A stretch of 64,000 nucleotides of DNA from Halogeometricum sp. S1BR25-6 (GTDB taxonomy: Archaea > Halobacteriota > Halobacteria > Halobacteriales > Haloferacaceae). A program made the position numbers and the translations under genes. A model generated the notes under the pieces. The model saw only the letters and a program-made list of their open reading frames with translations. It was not told the origin of the DNA and did not search any database. The first letter of the stretch is position 1. Every line of letters starts with the position of its first letter. Shown here one piece after another: positions 32,269 to 41,384 of this stretch. The stretch covers positions 1,674,001 through 1,738,000 of the forward strand of contig NZ_JAMQOP010000001.1 of the NCBI RefSeq assembly GCF_031624495.1, written 5' to 3'.

Positions 32269-35200
32269 CTACTCGGTCCGCGCGACGCCGATGACGACGG
32301 TGACGCCCTCGACGTCCCACTCCTCGGTTAGGTCGGCGTCGTCGCCGTCCGAATCGAGCGTGGTCGCCCGAACCTCCTCCGCGACGAGGCTATCGTGCCG
32401 CGCCACGAGGTCCGCCACTCGGTCGTCCTGCACGTCCAGCGAGACGGCTATCTCCTCTTCGACGTCGAGGTCGAGGCGCTTGCGCATCTCCTGGATGCGG
32501 CGGATGACGTCGCGGGCGTAGCCCTCAGCCTCTATCTCCTCGGTGAGCGAGGTGTCGACGTAGACGACGCCGCCGTCGGCGCCGTCGACGTCGAAGTCGG
32601 CTCCGTGGACGTTCTCCGGCGGTTCGGCGCGGTACTCGACCATCTCGTCGTCGAGGTCGACCGTCTCGCCGTCGACGTCGATTCCGGCCTCTACCTCCTC
32701 GCGGGAGGCGCCCTTGACGCCCTCCATCACCTTCTGCGCCTCGCCGCCGAAGGCGGGGCCGATGACGCCCATCTGCGGGTCGGCGTACTCGACGAGTTCG
32801 TCGAACGTCTCCACCACCTCGACCTCGCGGGCGTTCACCCGGTCGGCCAGGAGGTCGGAGAGCGCCTCGACGGCCTCGGCGACGCCCTCGTCCTCGCTGG
32901 CGACGACGACGCGCGGGACGGGCCACCGGAGTTTGCGCTCGCCCTGTTGGCGGGCGTTCGCGGCCGCCTCCTCGACGCTCCGGAGGACGGCCATGTTTCG
33001 CTCCAGTTCCTCGTCGCGCCACTCCTCGTCGGCGGCCGGGTAGTCGAGGGCGTGAACCGTCGTCTCGCCGCCGTCGATGCGCTGGTACATCCGCTCTGCG
33101 ACGTACGGGGTGAAGGGCGCGAGCAGTCGCACCGTCTCGTTCATCACCGTCGCCAGCGTGGCGTACGCGCCGCGCTTGGAGTCAGAATCCTCCTCCTCCC
33201 ACATCCGTTCGCGGATGGCCTTCACGTAGAAGCGCGAGACGTCGCCCGTGACGAACTCCAATACCGCGTTGAGGGCGTCGTGGACCTCGTACTCCTCCCA
33301 CGCCTCGGCCACCTCGGCCTTCACCGTCTGCAGACGCGAGAGCACCCACTCGTCGACGACGGTGAGTTCGCCCTCGTCGAGGTCCGGCGTCGCCGGGTCG
33401 TAGCCGTCCAGTTCCATGTACGGCAGGGGGAAGCGGAAGACGTTCCAGAGGATGTTAAGCGACGACTGCGTGTCGGAGAGGCCGTCCCACTCGAACGAGA
33501 GGTCGACGCCCTGTTGGTCGTGGCTCAGGAGGTACGCGCGCAGGGGGTCCCGACCGGCGCGGTCGATGGCCTCCTCGGGCGTGACGATGTTGCCTAACGA
33601 TTTGGACATCTTCCGGCCGTTCTCGTCGTTGGCGAACCCGTGCATCAGCACCGAGTCGTAGGGACTCTCGCCGAACGCGGCGGTGCTCATCCCCAGTTGC
33701 GACCAGAACCACCCGCGGGTCTGGTCGTGCGCCTCGACGATGAGGTCCGCGGGCCAGAGGTCCTCGAACGCCTCCGTCTCGCCGGGGTAGTCGAGCGTCC
33801 CCCACGTCGCTACGGAAGAGTCGATCCAGACGTCGAACACGTCCGGCACGCGTTCGTACGTCGTGCCGTCCTCGGTGATGGTCAGGGGGTCGACGGAGGG
33901 TCGGTGCAGGTCAAGCGTCTCGGGGTCGACGTCCTGGTCGGCCCGCTCTGCGAGTTCCTCGCGCGTGCCGACGACGACGAAGTCCTCGCCGTCCGGCGAC
34001 TCCCAGATGGGAAGCGGGATGCCCCAGTAGCGCTGCCGAGAGACGTTCCAGTCGGGCGCGTCGCTGACGAAATCGCGGAAGCGGTTGTCCCGCGCCCACT
34101 GCGGGTGCCACTCGGACTCCTCGATGTTGTCGAGCAGTTCCTCCTTGATGTCGGTGACCGTGATGAACCACTGGTCGGTGGCGAGGAAGATGATGTCCGT
34201 GTCGCACCGCCAGCAGTGGCCGTAGCGGTGGCTGTGCTCGCCGGAGTGCAGGAGGCTACCGTTCGCCTCCAAGTCCTCGATTATCTCGGGATTCGCGTCG
34301 CGGACGAACGTGCCCGCGTACTCGCCGGCCTGTTCGGTGAACTCGCCGCGGCCGTCGACGGGGACGTAGATATCGAGTCCGAGTTCCTGCCCGCGGGCGA
34401 AGTCCTCCTGCCCGTGGCCGGGCGCGGAGTGGACGAGTCCCGTCCGGTCGGCCTCGACGTAGTCGGCGGTGTACACCTCGCGGGCGCCCTCGAAGTCGGC
34501 GTACTTGGTCAGGTGCTCGGCGAGGGGGTTGTCGTACTCCCAGCCCACCATCTCCTCGCCCGTGACCTCCTCTACGACCTCGTAATCCTCGTAGCGGCCC
34601 TTCTTCAGGACGTCCTCGACGCACGGTTCCGCGAGGTAGAGCACCTCGCTTTCTCCGTCTTTCTCGGCGCGGACCGCCTGATACGTCATCTCGCCGTCGA
34701 CGGCGACGAACGTGTTCGCGGGGAGGGTCCACGGCGTCGTCGTCCAGATGACGAGGCTTCCTTCTCTCCCTTTCAGCGGGAGTTTCACGTAGATAGAGGG
34801 CGACTCTATTTCGTCGTACTCCACCTCGTTGGCGGCGATGGCGGTCTGACAGCGGGGGCAGTAGTTGACCGAGCGCTTCCCCCGTTCGACCAAGTCGCGT
34901 TCGGCAACCCGTTGGAACGCCCACCACGCGGCCTCCATGTACTCCGGCGAGATAGTCTGGTAAGGGTTCTCCCAGTCCATCCAGACGCCGATGGATTTGA
35001 AATCCTCGTCCATCGCCTCGCGGTTACGCTCGGCGAACGACTTGCACTCCTCGATGAACGACTCCATGCCGTACTCCTCGATGTCCCGCTTGGTCTCGAA
35101 GCCGAGTTCCTCCTCGACTTTGACCTCGATGGGGAGGCCGTGCATGTCGTAGCCGGGGCGGTCGGTGACGCTGTGGCCCGTCATGCGCTTGTGGCGGATG

Positions 35201-35400
35201 ATGGCGTCCTTCAGCGTCTTGTTCCACGCCGTTCCGAGGTGCATCTGGCCGGAGGTGTACGGCGGCCCGTCGACGAAGAAGAAGGACGGGTCGTCCGCGT
35301 GCGCCTCCTTCGCCGCCTCGTAGGCGTTCTCCTCGTCCCAGTAGTCGCCGACGACGGACTCCACGTCCCCCGGCGTATACTGGTCGCTTAGGTCGTCCAT
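32269..35400 (-). CDS. ileS: Isoleucyl-tRNA synthetase
   Basis: This class I synthetase charges tRNA-Ile. The 1043 residues begin MDDLSDQYTPGDVESVV. The HIGH motif appears as SGQMHLGTAWN at 54-57, followed by PGYDMHGLPIEVKVEEELG. The editing domain lies at about 190-400, and KMSKSLGN stands near 597. TRGWFWSQLGMSTAAFG and LWNVFRF mark the later catalytic part and the anticodon domain. The ATG at 35400 is chosen, as extensions upstream to 35604 have no family match. It is a housekeeping gene and probably monocistronic. Confidence 0.96.
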   Translation of the reverse strand: MDDLSDQYTPGDVESVVGDYWDEENAYEAAKEAHADDPSFFFVDGPPYTSGQMHLGTAWNKTLKDAIIRHKRMTGHSVTDRPGYDMHGLPIEVKVEEELGFETKRDIEEYGMESFIEECKSFAERNREAMDEDFKSIGVWMDWENPYQTISPEYMEAAWWAFQRVAERDLVERGKRSVNYCPRCQTAIAANEVEYDEIESPSIYVKLPLKGREGSLVIWTTTPWTLPANTFVAVDGEMTYQAVRAEKDGESEVLYLAEPCVEDVLKKGRYEDYEVVEEVTGEEMVGWEYDNPLAEHLTKYADFEGAREVYTADYVEADRTGLVHSAPGHGQEDFARGQELGLDIYVPVDGRGEFTEQAGEYAGTFVRDANPEIIEDLEANGSLLHSGEHSHRYGHCWRCDTDIIFLATDQWFITVTDIKEELLDNIEESEWHPQWARDNRFRDFVSDAPDWNVSRQRYWGIPLPIWESPDGEDFVVVGTREELAERADQDVDPETLDLHRPSVDPLTITEDGTTYERVPDVFDVWIDSSVATWGTLDYPGETEAFEDLWPADLIVEAHDQTRGWFWSQLGMSTAAFGESPYDSVLMHGFANDENGRKMSKSLGNIVTPEEAIDRAGRDPLRAYLLSHDQQGVDLSFEWDGLSDTQSSLNILWNVFRFPLPYMELDGYDPATPDLDEGELTVVDEWVLSRLQTVKAEVAEAWEEYEVHDALNAVLEFVTGDVSRFYVKAIRERMWEEEDSDSKRGAYATLATVMNETVRLLAPFTPYVAERMYQRIDGGETTVHALDYPAADEEWRDEELERNMAVLRSVEEAAANARQQGERKLRWPVPRVVVASEDEGVAEAVEALSDLLADRVNAREVEVVETFDELVEYADPQMGVIGPAFGGEAQKVMEGVKGASREEVEAGIDVDGETVDLDDEMVEYRAEPPENVHGADFDVDGADGGVVYVDTSLTEEIEAEGYARDVIRRIQEMRKRLDLDVEEEIAVSLDVQDDRVADLVARHDSLVAEEVRATTLDSDGDDADLTEEWDVEGVTVVIGVARTE

Positions 35401-35514
35401 ACAGGAGGAAATCCGGGAACGTATATCAAGTCCGTGGAACCGTGCGAACGGTTCGGCGCGGCGGTCGCGCGTTCGGCGAGTAGCTTCGAGTGTTCGGAGA
35501 ACGAACCCCGACCC

Positions 35515-35781
35515 GTGCTCGAACTGTACCAAGCCGAGAGCTGTCCGTACAGCGAGAAAGTCCGCAGCACACTCACCGACCTCGGCGTCTCCTACGTCGT
35601 CCACAACCCGCGGCTACCCGGCGACGAGGGCGGCGACGTGCTCAACGAACAGACGCACGAAGAACTGACCGCTATCGGCGGCGAGGACGCGATTCCGTTC
35701 CTCCTCGACAGGGAGCGAGAGGAGGCGGTGTACGACGCCGAGGACATCGTCGACTACCTCGAAGAACACTACGGCCGATAA
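35515..35781 (+). CDS. Glutaredoxin-like protein
   Basis: This is an 88-residue thioredoxin-fold protein. LELYQAESCPYSEKVRSTLTDLG carries the CPYS active site (Cys at about 10), and IGGEDAIPFLLDRE holds the cis-proline. The fold ends with AEDIVDYLEEHYG. The single active-site cysteine is typical of monothiol glutaredoxins or the N-terminal part of glutathione transferases. Haloarchaea use gamma-glutamylcysteine instead of glutathione. GTG at 35515 is chosen because it starts right before the first strand; the ATG at 35434 would add an unmatched tail. Confidence 0.8.
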   Translation: MLELYQAESCPYSEKVRSTLTDLGVSYVVHNPRLPGDEGGDVLNEQTHEELTAIGGEDAIPFLLDREREEAVYDAEDIVDYLEEHYGR

Positions 35782-35785
35782 GGAG

Positions 35786-36385
35786 TCAGGACCGAGACCA
35801 CGGCCTCGCGGTCGTCTCTCGGACCACGCCGCCGCGCTCCTCGTCGTAGACGGTCACCGTCGCCGTCGACGGCGACGATTCGGCCTCGTAGCGCGCGAGC
35901 ATCGTACAGAGCAGTTCGTCCGCGTCGCGGAGGTGGTCCGGGAGTCCGGCGCCGTCCCCGTAGGGCCGACGCCGAAGGGGGAGCGAAACCGAATCCCACT
36001 CGGCCCACCCCTCCTCGCCGTCCCCGCCCGGAAGAACCGTGTACGCCTCCGCTCGCGGCATCTTCGCCTCCGCGAGGAGCGAAAATCCCGCCGAGTAGTC
36101 GTCGTTGCGAACGTCGTTGTCGAACGAACGCGGCTTCCGCGGGTAGTCGTCGGTGAACACCTCGTAGACGTCGTCGGGTGCCTCGGTGAACAGTTCGGCG
36201 TGGAAAGCGCGGTCGGAGTCGGCCGAGAGGCCGCCGCGAATCCACGGGTCGTCGGCGGAGTGCATCACCGCCGTCGCGTGACTCGCGGTCACCCGACCGC
36301 TCACCCGCCGTCGGACGTCGCCGAGACAGCCCGAGAGGCCGGCGAGCGAGAGGACCGATGCGGAGAGGAGGGCGCGTCGTCGCAT
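35786..36385 (-). CDS. Predicted secreted lipoprotein
   Basis: This is a 199-residue protein starting MRRRALLSASVLSLAGLSGC. Twin arginines, a hydrophobic stretch and the lipobox LSGC with Cys20 point to Tat export and lipid anchoring on the outer face, the usual route in haloarchaea. The mature part (ATAVMHSADDPWIRGGLSAD, FTEAPDDVYEVFTDDY, SLPLRRRPYGDGAG) has no motif I recognise. It is probably a small beta-rich domain of unknown role. It ends five bases from the converging glutaredoxin-like gene. Confidence 0.75.
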   Translation of the reverse strand: MRRRALLSASVLSLAGLSGCLGDVRRRVSGRVTASHATAVMHSADDPWIRGGLSADSDRAFHAELFTEAPDDVYEVFTDDYPRKPRSFDNDVRNDDYSAGFSLLAEAKMPRAEAYTVLPGGDGEEGWAEWDSVSLPLRRRPYGDGAGLPDHLRDADELLCTMLARYEAESSPSTATVTVYDEERGGVVRETTARPWSRS

Positions 36386-36449
36386 ACGAGAAACCTATTC
36401 GTCTGTCGACAAGTGTCTTCTCACTCGCGAGGGGAATCCGCGACGCGAC

Positions 36450-36908
36450 TCAGAAGTCCGGCAGGTCGTCCGGCGCCTCGTACTCGGATTCCCAGTCGAT
36501 GTAGTCGTCTTTCAGCACGTCACAGGCCGTCTGGCCTAACTCGGTGAGGCCGGCGTTGATGCTGGAGACTTGCTTCCACGAGTTCAACTCCGGGTGGACC
36601 TCCCGCTCCTTCCAGTCCTGCGGGAGGCCCGGCGCGTGATAACCGACGCGCCCGGCGAAGTCGTCCCAGAAGAAATCGAAATCCGACCCGAGACCGAGGT
36701 CGGTCACGATGTCCCACTCCTCGGCGGTGACCTGCGTCTCGGCGGCCCACGCCGCGAACGCCTCCTCCCACGCGCCCTCGGCGAGAAACGCGCCGAGTTC
36801 CTCGCGGCGGTAGTCGCTGTCGCCGACGACGTCGGCGTCGTCGTACTCGTTGGGGTCGACGTTCGGGCTGAGCTCCGGCGGCGACGGGGGGTCCACGTCG
36901 AGCGTCAT
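36450..36908 (-). CDS. Conserved hypothetical protein, 152 residues
   Basis: This is an acidic soluble protein starting MTLDVDPPSPPELSPNVDPNEYDDADV. Many Trp residues stand out (AWEEAFAAWAAE, DIVTDLGLGSDFDFFWDDFAG, PQDWKEREVH, ELNSWKQVSSI). It ends with a helical part (GLTELGQTACDVLKDDYIDW). There is no signal peptide or membrane helix. I do not recognise the family. It stands between the lipoprotein and the bifunctional nuclease genes on the same strand, but gaps of 64 and 71 bases make an operon uncertain. Confidence 0.7.
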   Translation of the reverse strand: MTLDVDPPSPPELSPNVDPNEYDDADVVGDSDYRREELGAFLAEGAWEEAFAAWAAETQVTAEEWDIVTDLGLGSDFDFFWDDFAGRVGYHAPGLPQDWKEREVHPELNSWKQVSSINAGLTELGQTACDVLKDDYIDWESEYEAPDDLPDF

Positions 36909-36979
36909 GACTCAAGGTTGGTCGGCCGACGGTAAAAGCGTGGAAGTCTCACGGCGCCCCGTTTCGTTCGTCCCGCCCC

Positions 36980-37447
36980 TCAGAAGTCCAGGTCGTCGTG
37001 TTCGTCGGACTGTTCGCCCAGGTCGAAGCGCTCGGGCGGTTGGCCGGCTTCGTCCAGCACCTCGTCGGAGACGACGATGGGGCAGTCGACGCGGACGGCC
37101 AGCGAGACGGCGTCGCTCGGGCGGGCGTCGAAGACGAACGTCTTCGGTTCGCCGTCCTCGTAGCGCTCGGCGTCTATCTTGGCGAAGAACGTCCCGTCGG
37201 CGAGGTCGTCGATGCGGATGGAGTCGATGGCGCCGCCGAACTCCGTTATCATGTCCACGAGCAGGTCGTGAGTCAGGGGTCGCTCGAACGGTTCGCCCGA
37301 GAGGGCGAGTTGGATCGCCTGCGCTTGGTCGGAGGTGATGACGATGGGCAGATACTCCTCGCGGGCTTGGAGGACCACCGCCGGGACGTTCCCGCCCTCG
37401 GCGTCGACGCCGACGCCGATTCCCTTCACCTCGGCCCGGTGATTCAT
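36980..37447 (-). CDS. Bifunctional nuclease (BFN/DUF151) family protein
   Basis: This is a 155-residue protein with the DUF151 pattern. VPAVVLQAREEYLPIVITSDQAQAIQLAL is followed by PFERPLTHDLLVDMI, then FVFDARPSDAVSLAVRVDCPIVVSDEVLDEAG. The family is named after a plant protein with RNase and DNase activity, and the bacterial and archaeal members are poorly studied. The acidic C-terminal tail (EQSDEHDDLDF) is a haloarchaeal addition. The ATG at 37447 is used. Confidence 0.87.
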   Translation of the reverse strand: MNHRAEVKGIGVGVDAEGGNVPAVVLQAREEYLPIVITSDQAQAIQLALSGEPFERPLTHDLLVDMITEFGGAIDSIRIDDLADGTFFAKIDAERYEDGEPKTFVFDARPSDAVSLAVRVDCPIVVSDEVLDEAGQPPERFDLGEQSDEHDDLDF

Positions 37448-37517
37448 GCGCAGTGGTTCGAGCGCGAGGTATGAATACCTACGGGGAAGTCGACACCCCT
37501 CGACGGAATCGGATGAC

Positions 37518-38132
37518 TCAGTCGCGGCGGCGGTACCAAATGAACGACCAGACGACGAGGACGCTCAGCCCCCCGAGGAAGAAGAGCAGTCCCGGCGGGA
37601 GTCCGGCGGCCGTCGCCGCCTCGTCCGCGACGCGCGTCGCCTCCATCGTCGCCGCGTCGCCGCCGGCACTTCCCGACTGGGCGACGAACGGGAGCGTCGC
37701 CCCCGTGGCCGCCCACTGGACGAGGAGGCTGGCGACGCCGACGACGCCGACGGCCCCGAGGAGGCGGCGCAGGGCGGCGCGCAGACCGGTCGTCTCCTCC
37801 TGATCCGCGGCGACGACGACCAGCGGTCGGTCCGAGGGCGCGTACACCTTCATCTCGCGGCCCTTCTCGGAGTAGACGGTATCGACGACTTCGACGGCGC
37901 CGGCGTCTTCGAGGCGGCCGAGGTGGTACTGGACGTTCTGCAGGGAGGTGTCGACGGCGTCGGCGAGGGCGGCCGGGTTCGCGGGTTCCTCGTGGAGGGT
38001 CGAGAGGACCCGTCGGGCCGTCGCGGAGGAGAGCGCCGACAGCAGACCGTCGGCGTCGTCGTCGTCGAGGCCGATGACGCGCGGCGAGGCGTCGACCTCG
38101 GTCTTCGACGAGGAGGGCAGGAGGCGTGCCAT
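37518..38132 (-). CDS. Membrane-anchored winged-helix regulator
   Basis: This is a 204-residue protein. Residues 25-95 form an ArsR/TrmB-like winged helix: ALSSATARRVLSTLHEEP, ALADAVDTSLQNVQYHLGRLEDAGAVEVV, then the wing VYSEKGREMKVYAPSD. Two hydrophobic segments follow, AVGVVGVASLLVQWAATGA (about 130) and LLFFLGGLSVLVVWSFIWY (about 180), so the DNA-binding head is fixed to the membrane. Such proteins are common in haloarchaea and may sense envelope signals. Targets are unknown. It is followed on the same strand by the nuclease gene. Confidence 0.82.
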   Translation of the reverse strand: MARLLPSSSKTEVDASPRVIGLDDDDADGLLSALSSATARRVLSTLHEEPANPAALADAVDTSLQNVQYHLGRLEDAGAVEVVDTVYSEKGREMKVYAPSDRPLVVVAADQEETTGLRAALRRLLGAVGVVGVASLLVQWAATGATLPFVAQSGSAGGDAATMEATRVADEAATAAGLPPGLLFFLGGLSVLVVWSFIWYRRRD

Positions 38133-38175
38133 AGCGGCCGATAGGGCGCCACGGGATACAAGCTTTCCCGTCTTT

Positions 38176-39546
38176 TTACTCTCCGCGCGCGTCCACAGCG
38201 TCCCCCGGTCCGTCTCCCTCCACGACGGCGACCCGAAGGTCGTTCACGTTGGTTCCGGTCGGTCCCGTCCGAATCAGCGCGTCCCGGTCGCGGAGGAACG
38301 GCAGGGCGTCGTTGTCGGCGAGTGCGGCGGCAGCCTCGCGGCCGGCGTCGACGCCGGCCGCCGTCTCCGCGTCGACCACCGCGCCGGCCACGCCCGTCCC
38401 GCCGTCCTCGCCGTCGCTGTCGAGGGCGGCCAGGACGGCGTCGGTTTCGAGTTCCCGCGCCGCGGAGAGACAGAACTCCAAGTTCGGTCCGCCCTCGCCG
38501 TCGCCGCGGACGGTGACGGTGCACTCGCCGCCGGTGAGGAACACGGCGGGGGCGTCGACCGGGTCGCCCGTGGCGGCCGCCTCCTCGGCGACGGCGGCGT
38601 GCGTCTTGGCCGCCTCGCGCGCCTCGCCGCGCACGCGCGAGGAGAGGATGACCGGTTCGTACCCCCGTTCTCGGGCCGTCTCCCGCGCCGCCGACAGCGC
38701 CGAGTGGCCGTCGGCGAGGACGTGGTTCCGCACCCGGTCGAACGCCGGGTCGCCCGGTTTCGGCGTCTCCGCCAACTCGCCCCGAGCGCCGCGTTCGAGT
38801 CGCTCGCGGACGCTCGCGGGCACGTCGAGGTCGTAGCGGTCGAGCACCGAGAGCGCGTCGTCGTACGTCGTCTCGTCGGGGGCCGTCGGCCCGGAGGCGA
38901 TGACGCCGAGGTCGTTCCCGACGACGTCGCTGAGGACGAGGCCGGCCACCGTCGCAGGCGCGGCGAGGCGGGCCAGACCGCCGCCCTTCAGCGTCGAGAG
39001 ATGCTTGCGGACCGCGTTCAGTTCGCCGATGTGCGCGCCCGACCGGAGGAGGGCGTCGGTCGTCGACTGGAGGTCTTTGAGGGCGATACCCTCGGCGGGC
39101 GTCGGGATGACGGCGCTGGCCCCGCCGGTGACGACGGCCAGAACGAGCGTTCGTTCGTCGGCGTCGGCGAGGAGGTCGACGATTCGCTCCGCACTGTCGA
39201 CGCCCTCCTGCGAGGGGACGGGATGGGCGCCCGGCAGTCGGTCGATTCGCTCGCTCGCGCCGGGGTCGGGCGTGACGACGACGCCGGCGTCGATGCGGTC
39301 GCCGAGGACCGATTCGAGGGCGTCCGCGACGCCGTCGCCCGCCTTCCCGCCGCCGACGACGAGGAGGCGGTCGAACGCCGAGAGGTCGTAGGTCGTCTCC
39401 GAAATCGAGAGGTCGTCGCCGTCGAGCGAGACGGCGTCGCGGACGACGCGGTCCGGAAGGACCGCCTCGACGGCGTCTTTGAGACACGCCACGGCGGTCT
39501 CGTGTGCTGTCGTCGGCGTCTCGGCGTCGAACGTGAGGTCGGACAT
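38176..39546 (-). CDS. Glycerate 2-kinase (type 2, MOFRL family)
   Basis: The enzyme phosphorylates glycerate at C2, feeding lower glycolysis. The 456 residues show DRLLVVGGGKAGDGVADAL near 60, VVVTPDPGASERIDRLPGAHPVPSQEG, and VLAVVTGGASAVIPTPAEG. LKGGGLARLAAPATVAGLVLSDVVGNDLG forms the glycine-rich core. The MOFRL end is FLTGGECTVTVRGDGEGGPNLEF. The ATG at 39546 has a TATA box (CTTTTTACC) about 28 bases upstream. It is divergent from the TraB gene with only 52 bases between the starts. In haloarchaea the enzyme serves semi-phosphorylated sugar degradation. Confidence 0.88.
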   Translation of the reverse strand: MSDLTFDAETPTTAHETAVACLKDAVEAVLPDRVVRDAVSLDGDDLSISETTYDLSAFDRLLVVGGGKAGDGVADALESVLGDRIDAGVVVTPDPGASERIDRLPGAHPVPSQEGVDSAERIVDLLADADERTLVLAVVTGGASAVIPTPAEGIALKDLQSTTDALLRSGAHIGELNAVRKHLSTLKGGGLARLAAPATVAGLVLSDVVGNDLGVIASGPTAPDETTYDDALSVLDRYDLDVPASVRERLERGARGELAETPKPGDPAFDRVRNHVLADGHSALSAARETARERGYEPVILSSRVRGEAREAAKTHAAVAEEAAATGDPVDAPAVFLTGGECTVTVRGDGEGGPNLEFCLSAARELETDAVLAALDSDGEDGGTGVAGAVVDAETAAGVDAGREAAAALADNDALPFLRDRDALIRTGPTGTNVNDLRVAVVEGDGPGDAVDARGE

Positions 39547-39598
39547 ACCCGCGAGATGCTCCGACAAGGGTAAAAAGCGTGGCCCGAAATCGGGGGTA

Positions 39599-41278
39599 AT
39601 GAGTCAGGAAGCGGCCGGCGAAGGTCGCGTCCGCGTCGTCGGGACGGCCCACGTCTCCGAGGACAGCGTCCGCGAGGTCGAAGAGGTCGTCGCGGAGGAG
39701 CGCCCGGACGTGGTCGCCGTCGAACTCGACGAGGGTCGGTACCGCCAGATGAAGGGCGGGACGCCCGACGACATCGAACCCGGCGACCTCCTCCGGGGGA
39801 ACACCGTCTTCCAGTTCATCGCCTACTGGATGCTCTCCTACGTACAGGCGCAACTCGGCGAGAAGTTCGACGTGGAACCGGGCGCGGACATGCTCGCGGC
39901 CGTCGAGACGGCCGAGGAACTGGGCATCGACGTCGCCCTCGTCGACCGTGACATCAACGAGACGATGCGGCGGTTCTGGTCGCGGATGTCGTTCGTCGAG
40001 AAACTGCGGATGGTCGGCGGCCTCGCCTTCGGCCTCGGCGACAGTCGCGGCGTGGCCGTCGTCCTCGGTCTGTTCGTCGGCCTCCTCGTCGGCCCCGCCG
40101 TCGGCCTGTTCGGCGGCGCTGTCGGCATCGGTCTCGACGTGCTGGCCCGCGTCACCGGCGGCCTGTTCGTCTTCGCCGCCGTCGCCGCCGCCCTCTGGGT
40201 CGTCGCCGGGTCCGTCCTCCCGACGGGCGAACGCGCCGCCGTCTCCGTCGGCGTCGGCGTCGCCGCCGGCCTCGTGGGGGGCGTCGCCTTCGGTCTCGCG
40301 GACCCGCTCGTCGCCCGACTGGGTCCGTTCACCGTCCGCGTCCTCGGCAGTCTCACGGTCGGCGTCGGCGGCGGACTGCTCTTGGGGGGACTCGCCCTCA
40401 CGCTGGCGACGGCCTTCGCGAAGAATCCCGACGACGAGGTGGACGAACTAGAGGAGTTCGACATGAGCGAGATGACCGATACGGACGCCGTCAGCGCGAT
40501 GATGGAGGAGTTCCGGGAATTCTCGCCGGGCGGCGCGCAGGCGCTCATCGACGAGCGTGACGCCTACATCGCCCACCAACTAGTCGGCCTCCGCCGGACC
40601 GGCCGGGACGTCGTCGCCGTCGTCGGCGCGGGTCACCGCGCGGGCATCGAACGCTATCTCACCAACCCCGAGGAACTGCCGCCGATGGAGTCGCTGGTCG
40701 GGACGGCCGACGACGGCCTCGGCGGCGTTCCGTGGGCGAAGATAGTGGGCACGGCCATCTCCGTCGCCGTCGTCGTGTTCTTCGGCCTGCTGGCGCTCTC
40801 GACGGCCGGCAACGACACCCTGCTCCGCCTGTTCGCCGCGTGGTTCCTCATCAACGGCGTCTTCGCCGCCGGACTGGCGAAGGCCGCCGGGGCGCGGTGG
40901 CCCTCCGCCCTCGTCGGCGGCGCCGTCGCGTGGATGACCTCCATCAACCCGTTCCTCGCACCCGGGTGGTTCACCGGCTACATGGAACTGCAGTACCGCC
41001 CGGTAAACGTCGGCGACATCGGTCGCCTGAACGAACTCCTCGCCGACGAGGAGACGCCCGTCGGCGAACTGGTTTCGGACATGTTCGAGGTGCCGCTGTT
41101 CCGCCTCATCGTCGTCGTCGCGGCGACGAACATCGGGAGCATCGTCGCCTCGGCGCTGTTCATCGGCTACGTCCTCCCCCTGTTCGCGGTCGACCTCGGC
41201 GGACCGGCGGGCATCATCGACCTGATGTTCGAGGGCGCGCGCAACGGGTGGGACGTCCTCGTCGGCCTCCTCACCTGA
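39599..41278 (+). CDS. TraB-domain membrane protein
   Basis: This is a 559-residue protein. The N-terminal TraB/GumN domain begins VRVVGTAHVSEDSVREVEEVV with the GTAH signature, then VVAVELDEGRYRQMKGG and the helical part with ALIDERDAYIAHQL and VVAVVGAGHRAGI. Between residues 145 and 280, and again after 380, hydrophobic segments form about eight membrane helices. The TraB domain is related to pheromone-shutdown and Tiki proteases (EreA/ChaN-like fold), so membrane-linked peptidase activity is possible but unproven. It stands 106 bases before a site-2 protease gene on the same strand. Confidence 0.85.
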   Translation: MSQEAAGEGRVRVVGTAHVSEDSVREVEEVVAEERPDVVAVELDEGRYRQMKGGTPDDIEPGDLLRGNTVFQFIAYWMLSYVQAQLGEKFDVEPGADMLAAVETAEELGIDVALVDRDINETMRRFWSRMSFVEKLRMVGGLAFGLGDSRGVAVVLGLFVGLLVGPAVGLFGGAVGIGLDVLARVTGGLFVFAAVAAALWVVAGSVLPTGERAAVSVGVGVAAGLVGGVAFGLADPLVARLGPFTVRVLGSLTVGVGGGLLLGGLALTLATAFAKNPDDEVDELEEFDMSEMTDTDAVSAMMEEFREFSPGGAQALIDERDAYIAHQLVGLRRTGRDVVAVVGAGHRAGIERYLTNPEELPPMESLVGTADDGLGGVPWAKIVGTAISVAVVVFFGLLALSTAGNDTLLRLFAAWFLINGVFAAGLAKAAGARWPSALVGGAVAWMTSINPFLAPGWFTGYMELQYRPVNVGDIGRLNELLADEETPVGELVSDMFEVPLFRLIVVVAATNIGSIVASALFIGYVLPLFAVDLGGPAGIIDLMFEGARNGWDVLVGLLT

Positions 41279-41384
41279 GACGACACCGGCGCCGCGCCGA
41301 TACCCAACCCGGTACCGCACCGACCCGCGACCGCATCCGCAAGGCCCATCCGCCCGCCGTCCGAACGGTCGCTGATTCGACCTC